Assembly: GCA_022818135.1 (NCBI GenBank)
Contig: JAFMSR010000012.1
Coordinates: 31,371,550 to 31,435,549 of the forward strand
Direction of reading: 5' to 3'
DNA length: 64,000 bases
Source of the DNA: Saxidomus purpurata
Taxonomy: Eukaryota; Mollusca; Bivalvia; Venerida; Veneridae
Shown: piece by piece, positions 36,968 to 48,545 of the stretch
How positions within the stretch are numbered: the first letter of the stretch is position 1
Layout of the letters: each line of letters opens with the position of its first letter
Program-made: the position numbers and the translations under genes
The notes under the pieces: model-generated
What the model was told of the DNA's origin: nothing
The model's database searches: none
Seen by the model: only the letters and a program-made list of their open reading frames with translations

Positions 36968-39339
36968 TATCTGCTTACTTCAGCATTTCACCTAGGTCAT
37001 ACCAAGAACACATCATTTTCATGATGACAAATTCTTTTAAAAATAAACAAGTGTTCGTTTTTAAGGAAGTTTACAATCACTGTAGCAGAATAGTATAAAA
37101 GAAAGCAAACTTTCAACAATAAACTGGTTCTTAAGAGGTAAAGCCACTTTAGTGTTCACTAAAATTTTCCTGCTGCCAAGTACGTGTTTCATATTATAAA
37201 ACTCTGCCAATTAAATTTCCTTTTCTTGTAATTTTCTATTGTGTAAATGAGATCCCCCTTTCATTAAAGCAGCTCAAGGTTGAACTACATGTCTTGAAGA
37301 ATAATAACCCCGGGAGCATTAGAAAATCATTGTCAACTTGCTATTGTGACCTTGGTATTATTCTAGCTTAGTCTCGGTACTTCTTTTGTCAAGGTGTCTC
37401 AAAAAGCTTAGGCACAAAAAGGGTCCCGATTAATTTACATGGTATGTGAAGTTGCACTATATTTACCTCCATTTTCGCATCTTTTTTTTCGAATCCTATG
37501 TCAAGGATTTCTTGAAAGGCTTTAAAGACTTGCATTGTCTATTTTTAAACTGTGCCATGCTATGAATATTCAAGAAACATAAAAATTTAAATGTGCTTAA
37601 AAAAAATTTTCCTGGAGGTAAACAAATTGATCACAAAAAAATGGCAGAACAATATTTATGATTAAGTATTAAGGATATATTATCACACTGTAAAACAGCA
37701 TTGTGAAGATAAGACCTGTCACTTTTCTATATTATATCTATGGAGATGACATTTACGCATATATTTATCATCAATTCTTGAAGAGTCATAGTGGTTAAGT
37801 ACCACCAATCTGTCTTGCCAGGAGCACTACGGGGGAACGGTCGCAGTTTAACAGAAATATACCATTACCGTTTTTAGTTGACTTTGGTTTTTACGTTCAC
37901 CTGGTCTGACTCATCCGATGATTTTATGCTCCAACTGACGAATTTTCGATGCCTATAAGGCATTTTACATATAGACTTGTTCTTTTTTGTCTAACATTAA
38001 AGTCAAATTAATTTCTTGTTTCTTTGTTTCAGAGTTAAAAGGATCACAGACGAAATTTCTCCCTTGATCGTCAATTTGGCTATAAGATGCTTCAGTGAAC
38101 ATGTATTTTTTTGTATCTTTAAGTAGAGAGCAGATATGTCATCAATCTATTCATATAAATGCTATGTAAAACTGCCTGTTGCTTGTTTCCCATCACATCT
38201 ACAGAAAGAACAAGGAAAACAAAAACAGATTTATGGGACTTCCCCTATCATCTTTAACATCCCCTATATGTCAAATGTACTCTGTACACTTTATTCCATC
38301 ATTTCTATTAAGTCTTAGAGAATTAAGATACAAAAACTTACCTAAACTTACAAAGTACTGAAATAGAAAAATAAATTTGATACAAATGTGTTACTGGTTA
38401 AATGTGATATAATATCATAAATGTTAAAATACACATGAATTAAATGCCAAATAAATGTTACTGTCATGGTACAAGTCAGAATTGTCAGACTGTACTAGAA
38501 GGTTCAAGTCTCTGCCAACAAGAGTTTGACTGCCTTCATAAACCTTTCTGACAGACCTACAATACATAGCTACTGCCGAGCTTCACATAAAAATACAATT
38601 GTCAAAATGCGAAAATATGATTCTCAAAAACAAATGTGAAATAATTTAATCAATCTCAATCAAGCACTTTAAATATTATAAGCTGAAAGATTTCACTTAC
38701 GGGAACATTTCTCCACCACCACGTATATCACAGTGCCACTTTGTCGCATGATATTTCAATACGAAGCAGCAGTACCTGCTACAGGCTGGAAGTATCCCAA
38801 TACATGCTGCTGCCAATCAATTCACCACACGTTTCATTCTATTCTGCAAAATATAAGCCAACATTTCCTATACTTTATATGGCTGACAAAATTTACCGCT
38901 ATATTTATCTGCTTCTTCTTCCAGATGTCTCGGCCCTATAAGTACCCAAATTCAGTTTCTTTGAATCTAAGACACAAGAGCTGGCATCTAAGCTATTTCA
39001 CTATACATGCTTACAAGGTCTGCGACAATGGTGATTCGAGCAATGTCCTAATCATTCCTTACAAAAATGACTGTAATATAGCCAAATAGCGGCAATCAAA
39101 ACAATACATGTACTCAAAATGTGATAAAACTCAAAGAAAAAGAGTATCTTTATGGAGCTAGTAGAAAATATAAACAACAGTTTCGATATTTTAAACGAAA
39201 CTTGTCTAGCCATATTCTGTGTTTACAGTCTTATAATTCGGCACATTGGTAATGTAATAGAAAAATTGCGAATATATTCATGGTAAAACCAATTTGGAAA
39301 AGGCACAATCCTGACTGCAGGATCTTATGACATGTGTTA
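36968..39339. other. Non-coding, nothing recognised
   Basis: Includes an open frame of 118 codons (38733-39089) that starts at GTG, not ATG, and shows no family signature. A splice-acceptor-like 'tttctttgtttcag' occurs at about 38019-38032 without a convincing exon after it. Confidence 0.45.
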
Positions 39340-39904
39340 AAAACCTTTCTGATGGACAAATGGAACTTCTCTGGTAATTCCATCATCCTTCATCACTGGT
39401 GAAATATTCATTACCGTCATCCTTCATCACTGGTGAAATATTCATCACGTCATCCTTCATCACTGGTGAAATATTCATTACCGTCATCCTTCATCACTGG
39501 TGAAATATTCATCACATCATCCTTCATCACTGGTGAAATATTCATTACCATCATCCTTCATCACTGGTGAAATATTCATCACCGTCATCCTTCATCACTG
39601 GTGAAATATTCATCACCATCATCCTTCATCACTGGTGAAATATTCATCACCATCATCCTTCATCACCGGTGAAATATTCATTACCGTCATCCTTCATCAC
39701 TGGTGAAATATTCATCACCGTCATCCTTCATCACCGGTGAAATATTCATCACCGTCATCCTTCATCACCGGTGAAATATTCATCACCATCATCCTTCATC
39801 ACCGGTGAAATATTCATCACCGTCATCCTTCATCACTGGTGAAATATTCATCACCAAGGAGTTCCGATTGTCAGATGGAGTGTAATCTCCATCAGAAAGG
39901 TTTT
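39340..39904. mobile_element. Minisatellite bracketed by a perfect 17 bp inverted repeat
   Basis: aaaacctttctgatgga at 39340-39356 is exactly complementary to tccatcagaaaggtttt at 39888-39904. Between them lie 14 copies of a 34 bp repeat. This suggests a short inverted-repeat element whose interior expanded into a minisatellite. No target duplication is obvious and no protein is encoded. Confidence 0.6.
39384..39855. repeat. 34 bp minisatellite, 14 copies
   Basis: The unit begins catccttcatcactggtgaa and ends atattcatcaccgt. Copies differ mainly at two sites, ACTGGT/ACCGGT and ATCACC/ATTACC/ATCAC, and two copies lack one or two bases. The ACCGGT variant creates the 10 bp palindrome TCACCGGTGA. 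There are no unique spacers, so it is not a CRISPR array. Confidence 0.95.
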
Positions 39905-40266
39905 GTACCCATGTTCTGATATTCTAAGACATAGTGAAGATGTCAGGTGAATTTGCCACTCTGGTTAGTGTACATAGATACAGAATCATATAATTATGGC
40001 AGGTTCACAGTCATCCCTAGTAATTTAAGTGATAGGCTATAAGTAAACTGTAAGATGAATGACAAAGTCTAACTTTAACTTCTACCATCTGCTCGAAGTC
40101 AAAGTCAAGTCAAACATGGGTAGAACCAGACCTTCATATAAACATCAAGAGTTTTAAAATCTTTCGTACTTGTACAAAAAAATTATATGCATTTTACTGA
40201 ATTATTTGCATTTGAATACCTCCCTTTATTAGTGCAATCTGTCTTAAGCAGCCAATTATTACTAAA
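39905..40266. other. Non-coding, nothing recognised
   Basis: Short AT-rich interval between the minisatellite element and the SINE. Confidence 0.45.
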
Positions 40267-40458
40267 GGGGAGCGGTGGTGTAGAGGTTAAGGTGTCAGCC
40301 GCTCATCCCGGAGGTTGCGGGTTCGAGCCCCACTGGGGTCACGACCGTACTTCCTCATATGACACCAGTACTGGTTATTCCAGGAAGCGGACTCGAGAGT
40401 GACTCGATAAGCTACAAGCTTTCTTCACAATCGAGCTAAAATAAATTAGTATAAACTT
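40267..40458 (+). mobile_element. tRNA-derived SINE, copy 1
   Basis: The tRNA-like head has A-box TGGTGTAGAGG at 40276-40286 and B-box GGTTCGAGCCC at 40320-40330, 44 bp apart, which is normal for a tRNA-type promoter. The body continues 'gacaccagtactgg', 'gactcgagagtgactcgata' and 'aagctttcttcacaatcgag', ending 'taaaataaattagtataaac'. The same body and tail occur inverted at 45.2 kb, so this is a SINE and not a tRNA gene. The pol III promoter looks intact. Confidence 0.8.
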
Positions 40459-40556
40459 TATTACTTTATACAGGACTGGAGTATACAATGTGAAGATGGT
40501 TGTAATACAACAACATTGGTTATCCGAACAAGTGTTCAATCCAGGTTTAATCCAGG

Positions 40557-42779
40557 TATTTACCTAAATACTCGGCCATAAGTTGATTTCGGCCATAAGT
40601 TGAGGGTGTAGTTTTGGACTTAAAATGAGTTATTTAGGCTAGACCCTTCTATAAGTCGAGGGAGGGAGGATATTGAACTGATAAAAGGAGTAATTATTGT
40701 TTGAGGACAAACAAACAACACTAAAATTTAAAATTCTATTCATGTCATCCAACATTTTCTTTTACAATATTTATTAAAGGTTTTTTTATGTAATTATTAC
40801 CAATTATCACATATTTTAGTGAACCCCTTGTTCAAGATTTTCAGGTATATTTACCGATTTTTTTTGGCGTTTTTAGAGAATGTAAATGAAACTAGATGCC
40901 CATGTGCAACATGTCGAGCTGCCATATGTCAAAAGGGCTAATTCCTTACCAAGTAGAGATAGGTCAAAATACACCTAAATATTGGATGTAACATGCATCT
41001 TGTACCACAGAAAAGTGGTCTCGATTTTTCTCTACCGCCAGTATTTAAAAAAGTTACAATATATAAGAAATGCCCGGACAAAGATATTCTTGAATTTGAC
41101 CTTTAACCTCTAAGTGTGACCTTGACCTTAGACCTAGGGACCTGGTTCTTGCGCATGAAACTCTGTCTCATGTTGGTGAAAATTTGTGCCAAGTTACATC
41201 AAAATCCCTCCATGTATGAAGAAGAAATGCTCCGGACAAAGTCATTCTTGAATTTGACCTTTAACCTCTAAGTGTGACCTTGACCTTAGACCTAAGGACC
41301 TGGTTCTTGCGCATGAAACTCTGTCTCATGTTGGTGAAAATTTGTGCCAAGTTACATCAAAATCCCTCCATGTATGAAGAAGAAATGCTCCGGACAAAGT
41401 CATTCTTGAATTTGACCTTTAACCTCTAAGTGTGACCTTGACCTTAGACCTAAGGACCTGGTTCTTGCGCATGAAACTCCATCTCATGGTGGTGAACATT
41501 TGTGCCAAGTTACATCAAAATCCCTCCATGCATGAAAAAGAAATGCTCCGGACAAAGTCATTCTTGAATTTGACCTTTAACCTCTAAGTGTGACCTTGAC
41601 CTTAGACCTAGGGACCTGGTTCTTGCGCATGAAACTCCATCTCATGGTGGTGAACATTTGTGCCAAGTTACATCAAAATCCCTCCATGCATGAAAAAGAT
41701 ATGCTCCAGACAGTCACGCTTACCAGGATTGACCTTAGACCTAGGGACCTGGTTCTTGTGCATGAAACTCTCGTTGGGAAATTTGTGTCAAGTAACATCA
41801 AAACTCCTCCATGCATGAAAAAGATATGCTCCAGACAAAGTCATTCTTGAATTTGACCTTTAACCTCTAAGACTGACCTTGACCTTAGACCTAGGGACCT
41901 GGTTCTTGTGCATGACACTCTGTCTCATGTTGGTGAATATTTGTGTCAAGTAACATCAAAAATCCTCCATGCATGAAGAAGAAATGCTCCAGACAAAGAT
42001 ATTCTTGAATTTGACCTTTAACCTCTAAGTGTGACCTTGACCTTAGACCTAGGGACCTGGTTCTTGGGCATGACACTCTGTCTCATGTTGGTGAAAATTT
42101 GTGCCAAGTAACATCAAAATCCCTCCATGCATGAAGAAGAAATGCTCCGGACAAAGTCATTCTTGAATTTGACCTTTAACCTCTAAGTGTGACCTTGACC
42201 TTAGACCTAGGGACCTGGTTCTTGCGGATGACACTCTGTCTCATGTTGGTGATCATTTGTGCCAAGTTATTTAAGAATCCCTTGATCAATGGATAAGTTA
42301 CAGCCTGGACAAGCTAACTCGGACGGACGCACAGATGCACGCACAGACGCACGCACATACACCGAACCGCCATTTTGACAGCTATATCAAGCTTTTGCAA
42401 GCGGCTCGACAAAAAAGTTTCTGGGTCTCTTTACAATCTTAAAACATGTCATTAAATGATAAATTATATCATTCTTTAAAGTTTTACATTATCACTGATG
42501 CTTGGCACGTATTTTTTTGACCCCTACTGTTTCCGATTTTCTGGAATATTTGCCAATATTTTTCAGCGAGTTTAATGATTTCAAATTAAACAAAATGGCT
42601 GATTGACAGCCATGCATTAATAAGTGCATATTTTGGAGAACTGCGACCGGGTCGGATAGGAGCCTGAAAAATATTTTTCATTTTTTTTTGTAGAACTCTG
42701 CCATAAGTTGAGTAAGCTTTTGAAAGGTTATTTCGGGATTGTATTTGGTCCACATAAGGCCGAGTATTTACGGTAAATA
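40557..42779. mobile_element. Inverted-repeat DNA transposon interrupted by a core-repeat element
   Basis: The left end tatttacctaaatactcggc at 40557 and the right end gccgagtatttacggtaaat ending 42779 are inverted matches with one gap. 'cataagttgag' motifs recur subterminally at both sides (about 40574, 40592 and 42703). The arms, about 330 bp and 365 bp, are separated by the + strand core-repeat element at 40889-42414. I see no transposase and do not assign a superfamily. Confidence 0.6.
40889..42414 (+). mobile_element. Core-repeat element with 158 bp tandem array, TGACCTTGACC family
   Basis: The 5' part carries gtcgagctgc (about 40914) and the 3' part carries gcggctcgac (about 42400), a subterminal inverted pair. 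Between them, TGACCTTGACCTT starts at 41117, 41275, 41433, 41591, 41874, 42032 and 42190. Five of the six steps are exactly 158 bp and one is 283 bp, which holds a truncated unit. Units contain 'gacctagggacctggttctt', 'gtgccaagttacatcaaaat' and 'ccatgcatgaagaagaaatg'. A gacgcacgcaca-type simple repeat follows at about 42327-42362, then the 3' end. No protein is encoded. Confidence 0.75.
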
Positions 42780-42889
42780 GTTTGAACTGTGTTAGCAGAC
42801 AATGAGCTACTATTGAAATTTACTATAAGTTTAAAATTCAATCAGCGATGGTAGCTTGATTCTTCTGGGAAAAGATATACAGCCAAACC

Positions 42890-43016
42890 CGTTCCCTACC
42901 TGGAAGAAGAAAAAAGGTCTTTGTTGACTGGTGGCCTTTATTCACAGGAAGTATGTACTGCTTTTTCTCTGCTGGACTTTATTTTTGAGATGGACTTTGA
43001 CACACAGGTTTTACTG
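42890..43016. mobile_element. 127 bp TA-flanked MITE
   Basis: The left end CAGCCAAACCCGT and the right end (inverted) CAGTAAAACCTGT match at 10 of 13 positions. TA flanks both sides (42888-89 and 43017-18). It belongs with the CAGTCAAACCTGTG group at 21.4 kb. Confidence 0.5.
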
Positions 43017-45206
43017 TAATAGAATAAGAGCCAATGATCTGCTGTGAGTAAAGTAAAAATTGAAGGATTGGACCTCATTTAAAATAATAGTCTCTATTAG
43101 CAGGGGCTGGAGGGAAGGGGTGAAATTGCACGCAACTGGGAAAAGACTATATTGCAAAAAGAACTAAAAGAAGATTCAGCATGTAGATGTTCTTTGGATA
43201 AATTGCGGCTAAGGGAAAGATAATAAAAAATTTTTTTTATATGTATATGAGTTGAGGATGTATCAGATAAGATGCATTTATATACCTTTTAAACAATGGT
43301 CTCTTAAACAGAAATGGAAATTTTAACAATAAAGATCTAGTATTTAGATATGAAAATAGAGAACTGGCTGAATAATGCTTGCCTGAAGAACTGTTTGGCA
43401 GTATCTTCCTATCAAATGGATTGCAAATTTGAATTACAAATACACATCACAGTTAAATGTGACCGAAAGATATTTTGTACTAAAATGCCTTTTACAAAAA
43501 TGTGTTTGACAGTTTGTTAGCAATTTGATTGGGTTTCAAAAACAGAAGAAAAAAACATAAGATGGCGTAGCAAGATGTCTCGGAGTCTACAAAGGCATAC
43601 ACAGTGACAGTTGATACTGTCATCCAACTTGTTTACAATTGTTTTCTTTCTTCTTTTAAATAAAGACCTTTTCTAAATGAGTATCTTAGTTTCCATTAGT
43701 AGCATTTTAAAATTTACGTTAGCACTTTCGTGTTTTATACTTAATGTAAAATTCAATTTATGCAGACAGACAAGCAGGCACACAGACAGACAGAAGTAAA
43801 ATGTACAGACAATAGAATGACATAGACATGATCACTATGTTTTTCCCAGCTCCTTTGAAGGTATAAATTTGGAACATACCAAGAAAAAATGATCAAAATG
43901 TAGACAAATAAACAAAAAAAGAATGGTTGCAACTAAACTGATAGTAAAACTTTACACTAACTGCTGTCATGCCAACACCTATTCCATTTGAATTTCAGTC
44001 ACCTTTGTACATAAAACTAGAATTGAATCTTCCTTTTGTGAAAAGGAAAAACCCTACAGGTGAAAGACAGCATTTTGTTTCCTTTATTTAAATGACAATT
44101 TAATTCTATCTTGGTAAAGGAATCTTCTTGATGATTAGTATATTTGAAACTCATTTTCTGGCATAACAGAAATTAATCCCAGCTCAGTCTGTAAAGAGAT
44201 GACAATGATATCCAGAAAGTGCAGTTTTTTTATACAATACCTGTTTGAAATTCTGCTTTATCATGCCATCAGGAGATAGAATTTTCCCTGAGTAAGGTTT
44301 GAAATTAAGGCTATATTGGTATAGATTACATTTCAGATTTTCTTCTCATGTTCTTCAAATAGGTTTCGAGCGCTTTAATAAAGGGGGAAAAAAACAAAAC
44401 TTGTTTGCTGCACATCTTTCTTTAGTTACTTTTTCTGCTGATTTTTTTAATTCAATTAAAATAAATGTTCTACTTTACTGTTCTGCAATGTTATTAGAGT
44501 TCTAATAGTTGCTTTATAAAATTTTATGAAAGATAAAACATTAAATGATAAAAGGTCCTATCTACTGTAAAACACTTGAATTTTGCATATCCCAAATTTT
44601 GTGACTCTTGTCTACTTTTGACAATTTTCTTAATTTACGTTATTTTGAACTTGCAATGATATGCAAACATTCTTTGCGTACAGTTCACGCTTACAAAATA
44701 TGCATTAAGACACTCTTTGCGTCTAGTCAGTTAATGAAAGGACTTGATTCAGAATATCATGTCAGGACATCACGGAACCCAAAGTGGTCACTGAAAAAGT
44801 GTGTTGACTGTATGCAAACCTTACATGCCAGAATTAATTAAGACCATTACAGATATTTCTAAAAGTTCCAATATGTTCTATAATGGTATAGATTTCATTT
44901 ACAATAGCTTATCTAAATTGCCATCATCAGAAAACTTTACTAATCACTATCCCGGAGTACAATTATATAGTTCTGTAAAGGAAACTCATTTTCTGCCAGC
45001 TAAAAATCTAATTAATCTGGTGCTTTCTAAATAATCATTACCATATTTATGTGTGAAGACAGCAATAAGTGTTGTTTGATACAGCTTTGCCTAGTGGGAG
45101 TGACTAGTCCAGTAAGAGAGCTCTATATACATGTGGTATCTCAAGAACTATCTTAAGTCATGTAAGTAAAATAGGCTCTGAGACTGTTGTACTTACCCAA
45201 CATTAG
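43017..45206. other. Non-coding, nothing firm
   Basis: A short cagacagacaagcaggcaca-type simple stretch lies at about 43763-43797. Two neighbouring frames at 44608-44841 and 44801-45034 start at TTG and GTG and show no recognised family, so they are not called as genes. Confidence 0.45.
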
Positions 45207-45396
45207 CTTATACTAATTTATTTTAGCCCGATTGTGAAGAAAGCTGGTAGCATATCGAGTCACTATTTTGTCCACTTCCTAGAAAGACAATTACTGGTGT
45301 CATATGCGGAGGTACGGTCATGACCCTAGCGGAGCTCGAACCGGCAACCTCCGGGATGACCGAGGTAGTTGACTGATTCATCCCTATCCCCTTTGA
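45207..45396 (-). mobile_element. tRNA-derived SINE, copy 2 (inverted)
   Basis: Matches the SINE at 40267-40458 on the opposite strand through the tail (ttatactaatttattttag), the body (cgattgtgaagaaagct, atcgagtcac) and the B-box (read inverted, CCGGTTCGAGCTCC). The A-box region is degenerate, so this copy is probably inactive. Confidence 0.75.
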
Positions 45397-45474
45397 TTGA
45401 AAAAGAAATCTTTCAATTTAGGTTTCTATATTGCAGCCTAGTTGATATGGCATTCTGACCAACTCCCATCATGA

Positions 45475-45650
45475 TTGATTAATAAATGTGGCCTCTAGCG
45501 TGTTCGCAATGTTTTCTTTGATTTGACCGTGTGACTTAGTTTTTTATCCCTAGCTGAGATGACCTGTATTCAAATTTTACCAAGAAATCACTAAGACAAA
45601 CTCTGACTAATTTTTCATAACGATTGGTTCATAAAATGACTCTTGTGAAC
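45475..45650 (+). repeat. Diverged core-repeat monomer, 'gtgacttag-ttttt' type
   Basis: 'gtggcctctagcgtgttcgc', 'gaccgtgtgacttagtttt' and 'agatgacctgtattcaaatt' match the order of motifs in the 55.9-56.6 kb array and the 31 kb element. A single decayed unit without ends. Confidence 0.5.
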
Positions 45651-47811
45651 TATGTATAGCCAAGCTTCTCACTGTACTTGCAATTAATTTATCAGCTGGT
45701 GACACTGCTAGGTCTGGAATGTTGATTGAATTTCTTGATTTATTTTTGTAAAAACATTTGTTTTCCATCACTATTTTAGGTGAAAAATATGTCAGTTACT
45801 TGAAAAGAGCTCACTTAAGTTATTTAGTGTCCTCAATTTTTTTTCTATTATGTGACAGATTTACTGACTTTGTACAAAGGTGAAAAACTGTTGAAAATAG
45901 GCATAAATCCCTTAAACAAATGAAACATAAAACAAACAGACTGATCTGTAAGTATGATATTTCATATTGGGATCTTTCATGTTCTGTTAAGTCAACAGAC
46001 TGGCATAAGCAAACATTGAAAAAAATGTATAAGGTGGAACCAGTGTAACCTGCCAGTCTTATAAAGGAAATAAAAAGCACATGGCAATATAGGCATACTG
46101 GTATGTTTACTCATGCCGGGCCCTCTCTAAATTTCTAAAATAGGACTAATCCCTCAATCAATTAGGAAAGAACCATTAGTTATTCAAAGGGGAGCTGAAA
46201 AAAAATTTAACTGAGTAGTAGAAACATCGGGTGAAATGGTGATCATGATCTGCACTAGTCACTTCGCCCAGCAGGGTAAGAGTTAAAGTTTACATGTCAG
46301 AATGTTACAGTTAAAGCTGTCTTCGAGAGGTGCGTAATTCCACCGACCACTTACACAAGTTTAATTTTAGTTGTATTTTTTTTTTAATTGACCTTTTTAG
46401 GTTATACACTGAAGAAATATGACCAACTTGTCATTGGAAAAGTCAATGTAAAAAAATCTGTTATATTCTGGTCTATGTATTGTTACTGACAATTCAAGTT
46501 AACTCTCTTACCCATGCAATCCAATCATGATCTACACTGTCCACTTTTCATTCAGTACTGAACACCCCTTTAAATGTTTAATTGAATAATCGAAAGAGAA
46601 AGATGGGCAAGTCTATTTAGCATAGTCAGGTAGGTGGTACCCTTGTCTAAACAGTAAATTCAAACAAGTTACAAAATTGCAAGAACTTTTCAAAAGCTTG
46701 CTAGATAAGGCAACTAGCAAAAACTTTTCTGAAGCTGTTTAAGTGTGTCTACTCTTCAAAGTGACCATCACACATTTATTTTTATATAATAACTGGTATA
46801 TGAAACTGATTTACACCATTACAAAAAGGATTACTACCAAAGTATGGACCTGTAAAACTAAATAGAATCTTTTTCACAAAATTTAAAATCTATTTTTTGT
46901 AGGTTTATGTCATGCGAAACTATTCTGCTCATAGGAGAAATCATTCTTTTAACTTTCTTACTTATATAAATTTTGAGAATTATTAAAATGCAACACTGTT
47001 GTTAAAGGGCATCTTTCAAACAAATGTGCGTGGGGAAACAACTTTGATTAGTAGTATAATTACCAACGGCACATAACATAGATCAGGTTCTGAAATAAGC
47101 ATTTCCAATATTCCAATCTTCGTTCATCAGACCATCTGTGACAAAATGGAATCACTAATTGTCGTTTTAACTATATACATATTGATTCTATCAAAATATT
47201 CATGAGATTGAAAAACGGTTCCTGGAAAGCCTGCGACAGCTGTAGAACTAATACTGTCGATGTATAAATCTATATTGAACTGCATATGGAATGATAAATA
47301 CCTGTGTATCAAGTTCCTTTGTTTTATTGTTGCCGTAATTTACAAGTCTACTAAAGGAAGTGACTAAAGAAGAGTTAAAGAAACTGCAGTGCATTCTTCA
47401 CAAAGACATCATACATAAAACTGTTAAAATAGGAACACAGATTAGAAAAAAGCCCAGCTACAACAAAAGGTCATTCTTAATTTAACCTCTTGAGCATTCC
47501 ATGCATACCTTTTTACTATTCTCAGAATCTGTGACTTTATCATTTTTATGGCGTTTTTCTGGTGAATTAAAAGACGAAAATTATTTCCAGGTTACATACA
47601 TAGTAACGGGGACCAAACATGACTATATAAACATTCCTATGAGGTAATCCAAATGCCCCTTAGAGTTGAAGCTGCAATATCTAATATGCCATATGTTGCT
47701 TTACAACATGTTTTCTGTACCAATTATGCAATTTTTCACACTGCATAAAATTAAATTTTCTTACAAGAGTTTGAAAATGCCTGAGATGACTGACATTATC
47801 ACATTATAAAA
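45651..47811. other. Non-coding, with GATCATGATC repeat copies at about 46240 and 46525
   Basis: gtgatcatgatctgcactag then 'gcagggtaagagttaaag' at 46239-46285. A second copy 'caatcatgatctacactgtc' starts at about 46524 and has 'agatgggcaagtctatttag' at about 46601. The rest is unassigned AT-rich DNA. Confidence 0.5.
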
Positions 47812-48545
47812 CAACAGCTGTCCATAAGATGATGAGCTCAACTATTCCAAATGTTTTATAATGAAATCTGAACAGTTCTATTTAAGCAACTTAGTTTACT
47901 TTCATTGAACCGTACAGTTAAAAAATTTGGATCTTGCTACTTTGAGCTTCTTTTAGATGAAGTTTAATTTTGGTAAATGTATTTGCAGTACATTTTGTAC
48001 ATTTTTTGTACACTTGCATGCCAAACTTCATTAATAATTTCTAGCACTAAACAGGGGCATACTTTTGCTAAATTCATCATTGGACTTGATGTTTTGACCT
48101 TAGTTATTGACCACAAGAGTGCCAAACTGTAACAAACTATGCCTGAAAGGGAGGCATAACTCAGTATCTGGCAGTTTATAGGTTTTGTAAAACCTGTTTG
48201 AACTATAGAGCAGACAAGGCTAATTTCATTATTTTTTGATAATTTAAGGGCCATAATCTAAAAGTGCCTAGGGCGATTTTGCTATTGATCAAACTTGGGC
48301 TAGACATAATGCCTACAAACATGTTCAGCAAGTTTGGTGATGATCAGATGAAAAGTGTAAGATGTAGGGAGCGGACAAGGCTAATTTAGTCAATTTTTGA
48401 TAATTCAAGGGCGATTATCCAAAAAGTGCCTAAGGGGATTTGGCTGGTTATTGAACCTGGCATAGACATTAATCCCACAAACATGTTCAGTAAGTTTGGT
48501 GAAGATCAGATGAAAACTGTTCCACTTAAACAGTGGAACACTTAA
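47812..48545 (+). mobile_element. Core-repeat region, 'agagtgccaaactgt' family
   Basis: 'acaacagctgtccataagat' at 47812 resembles a 5' end of the group. 'acaagagtgccaaactgtaa' at 48111 matches the start of the 24.9 kb element. Two cores about 166 bp apart (about 48269 and 48435) share 'acaaacatgttcag.aagtt' and 'ggtga.gatcagatgaaaa'. It may be two elements side by side. No protein is encoded. Confidence 0.5.

Noticed and set aside
37785..37850. tRNA-like 'catagtggttaag' as another SINE
   Set aside because: Only a partial A-box-like word, with no B-box.
38733..39089. Open frame of 118 codons as a gene
   Set aside because: It starts at GTG, has no recognised domain, overlaps another frame and has a composition like translated AT-rich non-coding DNA.
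39384..39855. CRISPR-like array
   Set aside because: The 34 bp units are contiguous with no unique spacers, and the DNA is eukaryotic in character.
40267..40345. Functional tRNA gene
   Set aside because: A and B boxes are good but the acceptor stem does not close, and the sequence continues into a SINE body shared with 45.2 kb.
44608..45034. Two neighbouring frames as parts of one protein
   Set aside because: They are in different frames, start at TTG and GTG, lack recognised motifs, and have no clear splice signals joining them.
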